A DNA stretch of 50,308 nucleotides, taken from contig NZ_JASJOE010000025.1 in assembly GCF_030163755.1 (NCBI RefSeq), positions 1 through 50,308 of the forward strand. The letters are read 5' to 3'. Under the pieces are notes generated by a model. That model saw only the letters and a program-made list of their open reading frames with translations. It ran no database searches and was not told the origin of the DNA. The position numbers and the translations under genes were made by a program. Source of the DNA: Roseicyclus amphidinii (lineage in GTDB: Bacteria > Pseudomonadota > Alphaproteobacteria > Rhodobacterales > Rhodobacteraceae). Positions 7,893 through 16,136 of the stretch are shown here, one piece after another (position 1 is the first letter of the stretch; every line of letters begins with the position of its first letter).

Positions 7893-10405
7893 CCGTCCTT
7901 GCGGATGACGGCGTTGGTCGGGTCGTAGGGGCTGTCTTCCACGACTTCCGCGTCGAAGAGCTCACGGAACATCCGCAGCTTCAACCTCGTGCCCACCTCG
8001 GCGAGGTCGGGGCGCACATAGCCCATGCCGATCTGCTTGCCGAAGGCGACCGAGTAGCCGCCCGAGGTCAGCCGCCCGACCTTTTCCTCGCCGAGATACA
8101 GCGCCTCGCGCCCCCAAGGATCGGCATCCGCCGGCCCGTCGATCAGCAGCGTCACGCATTTCGAGCGGATGCCGGTTTCGAGCATCGCCTGCTTGCCGGT
8201 GAACTCCTTGTCCAGATCGACGAAGCGATCCAGCCCCGCCTCCAGCGGCGTCGCATCGCGGCCCAGCTCCGTGCCGAAGGCGCGATAGCTCTTCTCCTGC
8301 CTGAGCCAGTTCTGCGCCCGCGCGCCCACCAGCTTCATCCCGTGCTTTTCGCCCGCTTCCATCAGCTGATCCCAGAGGTAGGTCTGCATCTCGATGGGAT
8401 GGTGCAGCTCCCAGCCCAGCTCGCCGGTATAGGCCACGCGGATCGCGCGGACCGGGCACATGCCCAGCTCGATGTGGCGCATCGACAGCCACGGGAACCG
8501 CTTGTTGCCCAGCACCGTGTCGGGGTCGGCATCCTTGACGATCTCGCGCAGCACGTCGCGTGACTTCGGCCCGGCGATGGCGAAGACGCCCCATTGCGTC
8601 GTCACGTCATGGATATCGACATAGCCGCCGCCCGCGGCCATGAAATCCTCGGCCGCCTTGATCAGGTAATCGGCGTCATAGGCCGTCCACGCCCCCGCCG
8701 AAACGCAGTAGTATTCGTTCTCCGCCAGCCGGACGAGCGTGTATTCCGTTCGCGTCGTGCCCGCGTTGGTCAGCGCATAGGTCAGGTTGATCCGCCCCAC
8801 CTTGGGCAGCTTGTTGCAGGTGAAGGCGTCAAGGAAGGCCGTCGCCCCCGGCCCGCGGACAAGGTGCTTGGTGAAGGCCGTCGCGTCGATCAGGCCCACG
8901 CCCTCGCGGATCGCCTCGGCCTCTGCCTTGGCATGCTCCCACCAGCCGCCGCGGCGGAAGCTGCGCGCGTCATGGTCGAAGCTCTCGGGCGCGTCCTTGG
9001 GGCCGTAGTAGTTCGGCCGCTCCCAGCCGTTCACGCAGCCGAACTGCGCCCCCAGCGCCTTTTGCCGGTCATAGGCGGGCGCGGTGCGCAGCGGGCGGCA
9101 GGCTTCGCGCTCCTCGTCGGGGTGGTGCAGGATGAAGACATGCTCGTAGCATTCCTCGTTCTTGCGCGCGGCATATTCGGTCGTCATCCAGCTGCCGTAG
9201 CGCTTGGGGTCGAGGGCGGCCATGTCGATCTCGGCCTCGCCCTCCACCATCATCTGCGCGAGGTAGTAGCCCGTGCCGCCCGCCGCGGTGATCCCGAAGG
9301 AAAAGCCTTCGGCCAGCCACATGTTGCGCAGCCCCGGCGCAGGCCCGACCAGCGGGTTGCCATCGGGCGTGTAGCAGATCGGGCCGTTGAAATCGTCCTT
9401 AAGCCCCACCGTCTCCGAGGTCGGGATGCGGTGGATCATCGACATGTATTCCTCCTCGATCCGGTCGAGGTCGAGCGGGAAGAGGTCGGCGCGGAAACTG
9501 TCGGGCACGTCGTATTCGAAACAGGCGGGCGCGCCCCGCTCGTAGGGCCCGAGGATCCAGCCCTTGCGCTCCTCGCGGACATACCACTTGGCATCCGCAT
9601 CGCGCAGCACGGGGTGCTCGGGGTTTCCGGCGGCGCGCCATTCGGCCAGCGCGGGGTCGGGCTCGGTCACGATATACTGGTGCTCGACCGGGATCGCGGG
9701 GATCTTGATGCCCAGGAGCCGCGCGGTGCGCTGGGCGTGGTTGCCGGTGGCGGTGACCACATGCTCGGCGGTGACGACGGCGGTTTCCTCGGACGGCACG
9801 AGATTGCCGCCCTTCTCGACCATCTTCGTCAGGCTCACGCGCCACTCGGACCCGGTCCATTCGTAGCCGTCGACCTGCCACTTCCGTTCGATCACCACAC
9901 CGCGCTGGCGTGCGCCCTTGGCCATCGCCATGGTCACGTCGGCGGGGTTTATGTAGCCGTCGGTGGGGTGGTAGATCGCGCCCTTCAGGTCGTCGGTGCG
10001 CACCAGCGGCCAACGCGCCTTGATCTCGGCGGGGGTCATCCATTCGTAGGGGATGCCCACCGTCTCGGCGGTCGAGGCATAGAGCATGTATTCATCCATG
10101 CGCGCATCGGTCTGCGCCATGCGCAGGTTGCCCACCACGGCGAAGCCCGCGTTCAGGCCGGTCTCTTCCTCGAGCGTCTTGTAGAACTTGACCGAATAGT
10201 CGTGGATGTGGCTGGTCGCATAGCCCATGTTGAAGAGCGGCAGGAGGCCCGCGGCATGCCAGGTCGAGCCGGAGGTCAGCTCGTCGCGCTCCAGCAGCAT
10301 CACATCCTCCCAGCCCGCGCGGGCGAGGTGGTAGGCGATCGAGGTGCCGACGGCACCGCCGCCGACGACAAGGGCTTTGACATGTGTCTTCACGGTGGTC
10401 TCCAT
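7889..10405 (-). CDS. Dimethylglycine/sarcosine dehydrogenase-type FAD oxidoreductase with GcvT domain
   Basis: An 838-residue fusion. Residues 8-370 are a DAO-type FAD domain with VVGGGAVG at about 13-20 and STWHAAG, whose H50 corresponds to the histidine that carries covalent FAD in dimethylglycine and sarcosine dehydrogenases. Residues of about 375-430 form the connecting FAD C-terminal region. About 430-838 is a GcvT-like aminomethyltransferase fold (RGPGATAFLDAFTCNKLP, GPKSRDVL, YTGELGWELHHP) that binds tetrahydrofolate and accepts the formaldehyde unit. It should demethylate dimethylglycine, sarcosine or a related N-methyl compound such as those derived from glycine betaine. Roseobacters carry several paralogues, so the exact substrate is uncertain. 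The first gene of a two-gene unit. Confidence 0.9.
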   Translation of the reverse strand: METTVKTHVKALVVGGGAVGTSIAYHLARAGWEDVMLLERDELTSGSTWHAAGLLPLFNMGYATSHIHDYSVKFYKTLEEETGLNAGFAVVGNLRMAQTDARMDEYMLYASTAETVGIPYEWMTPAEIKARWPLVRTDDLKGAIYHPTDGYINPADVTMAMAKGARQRGVVIERKWQVDGYEWTGSEWRVSLTKMVEKGGNLVPSEETAVVTAEHVVTATGNHAQRTARLLGIKIPAIPVEHQYIVTEPDPALAEWRAAGNPEHPVLRDADAKWYVREERKGWILGPYERGAPACFEYDVPDSFRADLFPLDLDRIEEEYMSMIHRIPTSETVGLKDDFNGPICYTPDGNPLVGPAPGLRNMWLAEGFSFGITAAGGTGYYLAQMMVEGEAEIDMAALDPKRYGSWMTTEYAARKNEECYEHVFILHHPDEEREACRPLRTAPAYDRQKALGAQFGCVNGWERPNYYGPKDAPESFDHDARSFRRGGWWEHAKAEAEAIREGVGLIDATAFTKHLVRGPGATAFLDAFTCNKLPKVGRINLTYALTNAGTTRTEYTLVRLAENEYYCVSAGAWTAYDADYLIKAAEDFMAAGGGYVDIHDVTTQWGVFAIAGPKSRDVLREIVKDADPDTVLGNKRFPWLSMRHIELGMCPVRAIRVAYTGELGWELHHPIEMQTYLWDQLMEAGEKHGMKLVGARAQNWLRQEKSYRAFGTELGRDATPLEAGLDRFVDLDKEFTGKQAMLETGIRSKCVTLLIDGPADADPWGREALYLGEEKVGRLTSGGYSVAFGKQIGMGYVRPDLAEVGTRLKLRMFRELFDAEVVEDSPYDPTNAVIRKDG

Positions 10406-10538
10406 GGGCGTGCAGGCCCTGCGGGGCGTATGGGCAGAATCCTGACCCTACCTGCCCGAGACCTGCGAGCCGCGCCTCGCCCACCCGACGCTAAATCGCG
10501 CGAAAGCGACAAGGGCCCTTTCGCGCCAGGTCCCCGGC

Positions 10539-10596
10539 TTCATCTTGGCAGGTACAACTCCGGGGGGAGGCCGCAGGCCGGGGGGCAGAGCCCCCC
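10539..10596 (+). repeat. Dispersed intergenic repeat, copy A (two hairpins)
   Basis: Begins TTCATCTTGGCAGGTAC and continues through ACTCCGGGGGGAG. It then has a small hairpin GGCC-GCA-GGCC (10569-10579) and a second one with arms GGGGGGC and GCCCCCC around AGA (10580-10596). The same arrangement occurs at 26379-26440 with a different first hairpin sequence. Both copies are intergenic and in the same orientation. Confidence 0.85.
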
Positions 10597-10597
10597 C

Positions 10598-10617
10598 GAA
10601 TTTTCGTACGAAAATTC
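10598..10617. repeat. Perfect 20-bp palindrome
   Basis: GAATTTTCGTACGAAAATTC equals its own reverse complement. It directly follows repeat copy A. A related half-palindrome with TGCGAATTTTC lies at 10652-10662. It could be a protein-binding site or part of the repeat unit. Copy B at 26.4 kb lacks it. Confidence 0.8.
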
Positions 10618-10681
10618 GCACCCGCGCCGCGCCAGCGGCGCGTCCCCCTTCTGCGAATTTTCAAGAATTCGCTCCAATGAA

Positions 10682-10708
10682 AAAGGCCCGCCACGGGGGC
10701 GGGCCTTT
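10682..10708 (-). terminator. Rho-independent terminator of the purine/BMP operon
   Basis: Arms of 11 bp (AAAGGCCCGCC and GGCGGGCCTTT) around a 5-base loop, followed on the minus strand by a T run. It lies 21 bases past the stop codon of the BMP-protein gene. Confidence 0.85.
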
Positions 10709-10728
10709 CCGATGCGCAGAGGCAGGGA

Positions 10729-11811
10729 TCAGTTCGGGATTTCGCCCGTCAGCCCCTCGACGTAGAAATTCATTCCCGCCAGCGTGCCGTCGTCGGCGAT
10801 CTCGCCCTCGGCCAGCCAGGCCGTGCCGTCCTGCCGGTTGATCGGGCCGGTGAACGGGTGGTACTCGCCCGCCTGGATCGCTTCCATGATCGCGGTGGCC
10901 GAAGCGCGGACCTCTTCCGGGATCGCCTCGGTCATCTCGCCGATCAGCACCATGCCCTCGGGCATGCCTTCCCAGGTGTCGGACTGTTCCCAGGTGCCTT
11001 CCATCGCCTCGCCCACGCGGCGGACGTAATAGGGGCCCCAGTTGTCGATGATCGACGAGATCCGCGGCTCGGGGGCGAACTGGATCATGTCGGACGCCTG
11101 GCCGAAGGTGTAGACGCCACCGGCTTCCTGCGCCGCGGCCTGCGGTGCGGTACTGTCGGTGTGCTGCAGGATCACGTCGGCGCCCGCGTCGATCAGCGCC
11201 TGGGCGGCGTCGGCCTCGACCGCCGGGTCGAACCAGGTGTAGGCCCAGACCACGCGGAACTCGACATCGGGGTTCACTTCACGCGCATGCAGGAAGGCCG
11301 AGTTGATGCCGCGGATCACTTCCGGGATCGGGTAGGAGGCGATGTAGCCCACGATGTTGCTCTCGGTCATGTGGCCCGCGATATGGCCGATCACCGCCCG
11401 GCCCTCGTAGAAGCGGGCCGAGTAGGTCGAGACGTTCTCGGTGTCGCGCTGGTAGCCGGTGGCATGCTCGAAATAGACATCGGGGAACCGGGCCGCGACG
11501 GCATTGGTCGCAGGCCCGTAGCCGAAGGAGGTGGTGAAGATCATGTCCGCACCGTTCAGGATCATCTGGGTCATGACGCGCTCGGCGTCCGGCCCTTCGG
11601 GCACGGTCTCGGCATAGACGGTATCGACCGCGTCGCCGAAGGCTTCCTCGACCGCAAGGCGGCCCTGGTCATGGGTCCAGGTCCAGCCGTAGTCACCGAT
11701 CGGGCCGACATAGACGAAACCGACGGTAAAGGGATCCTCCTGCGCTGCGGCGGGCAGGGCGAGGCCTGCGGCAAGCGCCGCGGAGGCGAGAAGTCTGGGC
11801 AGCAGTTTCAT
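10729..11811 (-). CDS. BMP-family ABC transporter substrate-binding protein
   Basis: A 360-residue periplasmic protein of the BMP/PnrA family, with a signal peptide ending near 24 (LALPAAAQ). The mature part starts FTVGFVYVGPIGDYGWTWTHDQG, the family's first ligand loop. MIFTTSFGYGPATNAVAARFPDVYFEHATGY and VGYIASYPIPEVIRGINSAF follow in the usual order. BMP proteins bind purine nucleosides or related compounds and deliver them to a NupP/YufPQ-type permease. The xdh genes upstream make xanthine, hypoxanthine or a purine nucleoside the likely ligand (inference). GAGAGGA lies upstream of the ATG, and the ATG overlaps the stop of the channel gene by four bases. Last gene of the operon. Confidence 0.9.
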   Translation of the reverse strand: MKLLPRLLASAALAAGLALPAAAQEDPFTVGFVYVGPIGDYGWTWTHDQGRLAVEEAFGDAVDTVYAETVPEGPDAERVMTQMILNGADMIFTTSFGYGPATNAVAARFPDVYFEHATGYQRDTENVSTYSARFYEGRAVIGHIAGHMTESNIVGYIASYPIPEVIRGINSAFLHAREVNPDVEFRVVWAYTWFDPAVEADAAQALIDAGADVILQHTDSTAPQAAAQEAGGVYTFGQASDMIQFAPEPRISSIIDNWGPYYVRRVGEAMEGTWEQSDTWEGMPEGMVLIGEMTEAIPEEVRASATAIMEAIQAGEYHPFTGPINRQDGTAWLAEGEIADDGTLAGMNFYVEGLTGEIPN

Positions 11812-12608
11812 GTGTTATCCTCTCTGTTGGATGGGGTGGGTGCCGTCTGCGCGCCTGTCCCAATGGCGCGCGTGTCGGGGTCGGGGTCGCGCGGTTCTGG
11901 CGGGGCCCTCCCGGTGCCCGTTTCCGCCAGCGCCGCGGTGATCAGGCCCGCGGGAACGGCGATGATGCCGATCCCGATCAGCAGGATCACCCCGGTGAAG
12001 ATGCGTCCGCCCGTGGTGATCGGGTAGACATCGCCATAGCCCACCGTCGTGAGCGTGGCCACCGCCCACCACAGGCTCTCGGGGATCGAGCCGAAGGCCT
12101 CGGGTTGGGCGGCGTGTTCGAAATGATGGATGCCGACCGCCGCAAGGAACACCGCGAGGCAGGCGATGAAGAGAAAGATCAGGAACTCGGCCTTCACCCT
12201 GTCGAGGGCCAGCGCGATGCGGTCGAGCGCCCGGTTCGCCTTGAACAGCTTGAGAATGCGCAACAGCCTGAGCAGGCGCAGCATCCGCACCGTGGCGAGA
12301 TCGGGAAACAGGAACAGCAGCGCCGGCACGATGGCGATGAAATCCACCAGCCCCCAGAAACTGAACGCATAGCGCAGCGGATGCGCCGCGCAGGCCAGCC
12401 TGAGCAGGTATTCCACGGCAAAGACCGTCAGGATCACGATCTCGACGGCGAAGAGCGCGGTCTTCACCGGCGCGGGCAGGCCGGGCAGCGTCTCGAGGCT
12501 GATGACCACGGCGGTCGCCACGATCAGCGCGTAGATCACCAGCGCCACGCCACGTCCCACCCGCGGGTGGGTCCCGTCGAGGATCTCGAGGATCTCGGCG
12601 CGCCGCAT
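11808..12608 (-). CDS. Voltage-gated potassium channel (Kv/KvAP type)
   Basis: A 266-residue six-helix cation channel. Helices S1-S3 span about 17-100. S4 carries positive charges at every third position (R108, R111, R114, R117, K120, K123), the signature of a working voltage sensor. The pore has TLTTVGYGD (about 185-193) with the K+ selectivity filter TVGYGD. S6 is about 203-227, and the tail is short and disordered. It should conduct K+ across the inner membrane in response to voltage. The ATG at 12608 starts 11 bases after the permease stop, and the stop overlaps the BMP start (ATGA). A K+ channel inside an ABC import operon is unusual. I see no regulatory ligand domain. Confidence 0.9.
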   Translation of the reverse strand: MRRAEILEILDGTHPRVGRGVALVIYALIVATAVVISLETLPGLPAPVKTALFAVEIVILTVFAVEYLLRLACAAHPLRYAFSFWGLVDFIAIVPALLFLFPDLATVRMLRLLRLLRILKLFKANRALDRIALALDRVKAEFLIFLFIACLAVFLAAVGIHHFEHAAQPEAFGSIPESLWWAVATLTTVGYGDVYPITTGGRIFTGVILLIGIGIIAVPAGLITAALAETGTGRAPPEPRDPDPDTRAIGTGAQTAPTPSNREDNT

Positions 12609-12619
12609 CCATCCCCCCC

Positions 12620-13543
12620 TCAACTCGACGCGTGAAAGATGCGGCCAAGCGCTGCGGGCGCGTTCATCGAGGCGCGCCTGCGGTCCGACGAGATGACGAC
12701 CAGCACCACGATGGTCACGAGATAGGGCGAGGCATCCAGCAGCGCGACCGGCACGCCGACCTCGGCGGCCTGCAGGCGCAGCTGCAGCGCGGCGATCCCG
12801 CCGAAAAGCCAGGCCCCCAGCAGCACGCGCCAGGGCTTCCACGAGGCGAAGACGACAAGCGCCAGCGCGATCCAGCCCGCGCCCGCGGTCATCCCCTCGA
12901 CCCAGTTCTCGACACGGATCACCGACAGGAACGCTCCGCCCAGCCCCGCGCAGGCCCCGCCGAACAGGATGGCGAGGAACCGGATACGCACCACCTTGTA
13001 GCCGAGCGCATGGGCGGCATCATGGCTTTCGCCCACCGCGCGGAGGATCAGCCCCGCCCGCGTCCGCGTCAGCACCAGCCAGACCGCGACGACCAGCGCA
13101 ATCGCCAGGTAGGTCACCAGGTCATGCGAGAACAGGATCGGCCCGATCACCTCGATCTCGCGGATCGCCTCGGGCAGGGGTTTGGCGACATCGGGAATGG
13201 GCTGGCCCGGATAGCCCACGCCCAGCAGCGCGGCGAGACCCAGGCCGAAGAGCGTCAGCGCGAGGCCGGAGGCGACCTGGTTCGCCATCAGAAGCTGCGT
13301 CAGCACCGCGAAGATCACCGACAGCGCGGCCCCCCCGGCCATGCCCGCCACGAAGGCCAGCGTGGGCGAGCCGCTTTCATGCGCCGCGATGAAGCCGCAG
13401 ACCGCGCCCATGATCATCATGCCTTCGACGCCGAGGTTCAGCACGCCCGATTTCTCGACCACCAGCTCGCCGATGGCGGCCAGCAGCACCGGCGTTGCCA
13501 CCGTGATCAGCGCGACGATGAGCGTGACGGGATCGATGATCAT
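12620..13543 (-). CDS. ABC transporter permease (BMP/purine-nucleoside type), second subunit
   Basis: A 307-residue inner-membrane permease of the branched/ribose-type BPD_transp_2 family (YufQ/NupQ-like), with about eight to nine hydrophobic helices. The EKSGVLNLGVEGMMIMGAV segment (about 30-48) is the family hallmark. Residues GESHDAAHALGYKVVRIRFLAILFGGACAGLGGAF form the cytoplasmic loop that contacts the ATPase. The start ATG at 13543 overlaps the stop of the first permease (ATGA), so the two subunits are co-translated. With the upstream permease and ATPase it forms the membrane part of the putative purine importer. Confidence 0.9.
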   Translation of the reverse strand: MIIDPVTLIVALITVATPVLLAAIGELVVEKSGVLNLGVEGMMIMGAVCGFIAAHESGSPTLAFVAGMAGGAALSVIFAVLTQLLMANQVASGLALTLFGLGLAALLGVGYPGQPIPDVAKPLPEAIREIEVIGPILFSHDLVTYLAIALVVAVWLVLTRTRAGLILRAVGESHDAAHALGYKVVRIRFLAILFGGACAGLGGAFLSVIRVENWVEGMTAGAGWIALALVVFASWKPWRVLLGAWLFGGIAALQLRLQAAEVGVPVALLDASPYLVTIVVLVVISSDRRRASMNAPAALGRIFHASS

Positions 13544-14625
13544 GCCGCGGCCTCCCGTCCCCATTTCACGCGGTAATTCGCCAGCACGTCGATGGCCAGC
13601 AGGAAGAACAGCAGCATCCCCTGGAAGGCCTGGATCGACGGCGCGGGCAGGCCCAGCATCAGCTGCGCCAACTCGCCCCCGATGAAGGTCAGCGCCAGCA
13701 GCAGCCCCGCCAGCAGGATGCCCAGCGGGTTCAGCCGCCCGAGGAAGGCCACGATGATCGCGGTGAACCCGTAGCCCGCGTTGAAGTCGATGGTGATCTG
13801 CCCCGCAGGCCCCGAGACCTCGAACAGCCCCGCCGCACCCGCCAGCGCGCCGGATATTCCCATGCACAGCAGCACCAGCCGCGCCGGGTTCACGCCGCCG
13901 AACCGCGCCGCGCGCGGGGCCTCGCCCGAGAGCCTGATCTGGTAGCCGAGAACATGGCGCTGCATCAGCACATAGGCCGCGATCACCGCGACGAAGGCCG
14001 CCAGCACGCCCCAGTGCATCCCCGTTCCCGCGATCAGCTCGGGATTGTCGGTGCCCGGATGGCGCGACAGGTTCCGGCTGCCCGGAAAGCCCGAGCCCTC
14101 GGGGTTGCGCAGCCATCCCGTCGCGGCCGAGGCCAGCATCGCCTCGGCGACATAGACCAGCAAGAGCGACACGAGGATCTCGTTCGTGCGCGCATAGACC
14201 TTGAGAAGCGCCGGGATCATCGCCCACAGAACCCCGCCCAACAGCCCCGCCAGCACCATGCCGGGGAAGATCAGCGCGCTTTCCGACGGGTAGAAGGCCA
14301 GCCCGAAGGCGGCCCCGAACAGCGCGCCGACGATATACTGCCCCTCGGCCCCGATGTTCCAGATGCCCGCGCGGAACCCCAGCGACAGCCCCACGGCGAT
14401 CAGGATCAGCGGCCCGGCCTTCACCAGCAGCTGCGGGCGCGAGTAGCTGGCGAAGCGTTCGCTGAACAGCGGGTCCCAGAAGATGATGCGCATCGCCTCG
14501 ACCGGGTCCGAGCCGAGAAGCGCGAACATCACGCCGCCCGCGACCATGGTCAGCGCCACGGCCAGGATCGGCCCCCCGATCACCCAGCCCCGCGAGGGCT
14601 GCGGACGCTTCTCCAGCCGGATCAT
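13540..14625 (-). CDS. ABC transporter permease (BMP/purine-nucleoside type), first subunit
   Basis: A 361-residue permease of the same superfamily (YufP/NupP-like). The N-terminus is short and cytoplasmic; helices begin at about 14. GFRAGIWNIGAEGQYIVGALFGAAFG (about 83-108) is the conserved motif. RLSGEAPRAARFGGVNPARLVLLCMGISGALAGAAGL is the EAA-like loop. The ATG overlaps the stop of the ATPase gene, and its own stop overlaps the next permease. It forms a heterodimeric channel with the second subunit. Substrate class is inferred from the xdh genes upstream and the BMP-type binding protein downstream. Confidence 0.9.
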   Translation of the reverse strand: MIRLEKRPQPSRGWVIGGPILAVALTMVAGGVMFALLGSDPVEAMRIIFWDPLFSERFASYSRPQLLVKAGPLILIAVGLSLGFRAGIWNIGAEGQYIVGALFGAAFGLAFYPSESALIFPGMVLAGLLGGVLWAMIPALLKVYARTNEILVSLLLVYVAEAMLASAATGWLRNPEGSGFPGSRNLSRHPGTDNPELIAGTGMHWGVLAAFVAVIAAYVLMQRHVLGYQIRLSGEAPRAARFGGVNPARLVLLCMGISGALAGAAGLFEVSGPAGQITIDFNAGYGFTAIIVAFLGRLNPLGILLAGLLLALTFIGGELAQLMLGLPAPSIQAFQGMLLFFLLAIDVLANYRVKWGREAAA

Positions 14626-16136
14626 GCGACGACCTCGTGCATGTCATGCGCCCCGCCCAGCATCAGGCCGATCTGCTCCATCGTCAGCCCGCGCGCGGGC
14701 CGCGGCGCGGACAGCCGCCCCTCGTTCAGCGCGCAGAACCGGTCGGAAATCTCGAGCAACTCGTCGAGGTCCTGCGAAATCACGATCACCGCAGCCCCCC
14801 CTTGTGCAAGGTCGAGAAGCGCCTGCCGGATCGCGGCGGCGGCGCTGGCGTCCACGCCCCATGTCGGCTGGTTCACCACCAGCACCGTGGGCGCTTGCAG
14901 GATCTCCCGACCGATCACGTATTTCTGCAGGTTGCCCCCCGACAGCGCCCGCGCGGCCACCCCCGGCCCCGGCGTGCGCACGTCGAAGCGGGCGATGATC
15001 TCCTCGGCAAAACCCTTTGCCTTGCCCCAGTCGACGAAGCCCGACCGGTCCAGCCCCTTGCGGATGCGCGCGGTCAGGACCGCGTTCTCGGTCAGGCTCA
15101 TGTCGGGCGCGGCGGCATGGCCCAGCCGCTCCTCGGGCGCGCAGAGCAACCCCAGCGCGCGCCGCGCGTTCGGCCCGAGCGCGCCGACAGGCGCGCCTTT
15201 CAGCGTGATGGCCCCCGGCGCGACAAGCGTCTCGCCCGAGAGCGCCGCCAGCAACTCGTCCTGCCCGTTGCCCGCAACCCCGCCGATGCCCAGAACCTCG
15301 CCCGCGCGCACCTCAAGCGCGACCTCGCGCAGCGGCGTCCCGAAGGGCGAGGCCGGCGTCACGCTGAGGCCCGCCACATGCAGCAACACCTCGCCCGGCT
15401 TGGACGCGTCGCGCGCGGGCGCACTCAGCGACTTGCCGACCATCAGCTCGGCCATATGCGCCGCCGTCACCTCGCGCGGGGTGCATTCGCCCACCTTCTT
15501 GCCCAGCCGCAGGATCGTCGCCGCATCACACAGCGCGCGGATCTCCTCCAGCTTGTGCGAGATATAAAGGATCGCCGTCCCCTCGGCCGAGAGCTTGCGC
15601 AGGGTGTGAAACAGGATCTCCACCTCCTGCGGCGTCAGCACGCTGGTGGGTTCGTCCATGATCAACAGCTTGGGGTCCTGCAACAGGCAACGGATGATCT
15701 CGACCCTTTGCCGTTCCCCCGCCGACAGGTCGCCCACCATCCGGTCCGGGTCGAGCGGCAGGCCATAGGTCTCGCTCACCTCGCGGATCTGCCGCGCAAG
15801 GTCGCGGGGCTTGGGCGGCGTCTCCATCCCCAGCGCGACATTCTCGGCCACGCTCAACGCCTCGAACAGGCTGAAATGCTGGAACACCATCGCCACGCCC
15901 GCGCCCCGCGCCGCCCGCGGCTCGGCGGGCGCATAGGCCGCCCCGTTCAGCCGCATCGCGCCGCGGTCGGGCTTGACCAGCCCGTAGATCATCTTGACCA
16001 GCGTCGACTTGCCCGCGCCGTTCTCGCCCAGAAGCGCGTGAACCTCGCCCGGCTGGATGGCGAAGGAGACGTCATCATTGGCGACGACACCCGGATAGGC
16101 CTTGGTCAGCCCCTCGATCTCGAGCAGTGCCGTCAC
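14622..16136 (-). CDS. ABC transporter ATP-binding protein with two ABC domains
   Basis: A 504-residue double ATPase of the sugar/nucleoside importer type (YufO/NupO/RbsA-like). The first domain has Walker A GENGAGKST (about 38-46), signature LSAGERQRVEI and Walker B LLIMDEPTSVL. The second has the usual degenerate Walker A (GVAGNGQDE) and LSGGNLQKYVIGRE. It powers import through the two permeases that follow. The start is GTG at 16136, overlapping the TGA of xdhC (GTGA at 16133-16136). This is why the longer open frame upstream, which would read through xdhC in another frame, is rejected. Coupling to xdhC ties the transporter to purine oxidation. Confidence 0.9.
   Translation of the reverse strand: MTALLEIEGLTKAYPGVVANDDVSFAIQPGEVHALLGENGAGKSTLVKMIYGLVKPDRGAMRLNGAAYAPAEPRAARGAGVAMVFQHFSLFEALSVAENVALGMETPPKPRDLARQIREVSETYGLPLDPDRMVGDLSAGERQRVEIIRCLLQDPKLLIMDEPTSVLTPQEVEILFHTLRKLSAEGTAILYISHKLEEIRALCDAATILRLGKKVGECTPREVTAAHMAELMVGKSLSAPARDASKPGEVLLHVAGLSVTPASPFGTPLREVALEVRAGEVLGIGGVAGNGQDELLAALSGETLVAPGAITLKGAPVGALGPNARRALGLLCAPEERLGHAAAPDMSLTENAVLTARIRKGLDRSGFVDWGKAKGFAEEIIARFDVRTPGPGVAARALSGGNLQKYVIGREILQAPTVLVVNQPTWGVDASAAAAIRQALLDLAQGGAAVIVISQDLDELLEISDRFCALNEGRLSAPRPARGLTMEQIGLMLGGAHDMHEVVA

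Larger units (their letters stand above)
10406..10728. other. Gene-free interval with several palindromes
   Basis: 323 bp between the start of the FAD oxidoreductase gene and the end of the BMP gene. It holds, left to right, a copy of a dispersed repeat (10539-10596), a perfect 20-bp palindrome (10598-10617), an 8-bp-arm hairpin (CGCGCCGC, loop GCCA, GCGGCGCG; about 10624-10643), an imperfect palindrome around 10653-10672 and a terminator (10682-10708). No ORF here looks coding. Confidence 0.8.

Noticed and set aside
8594-10765. Plus-strand 723-codon open frame over the FAD oxidoreductase
   Set aside because: Antisense shadow; no domain motifs, while the minus strand has complete FAD and GcvT domains.
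12620-14647. Single 675-residue permease fusion
   Set aside because: The upstream half is an out-of-frame shadow of the first permease, which itself has a clean 361-residue frame; the true second permease starts at 13543.
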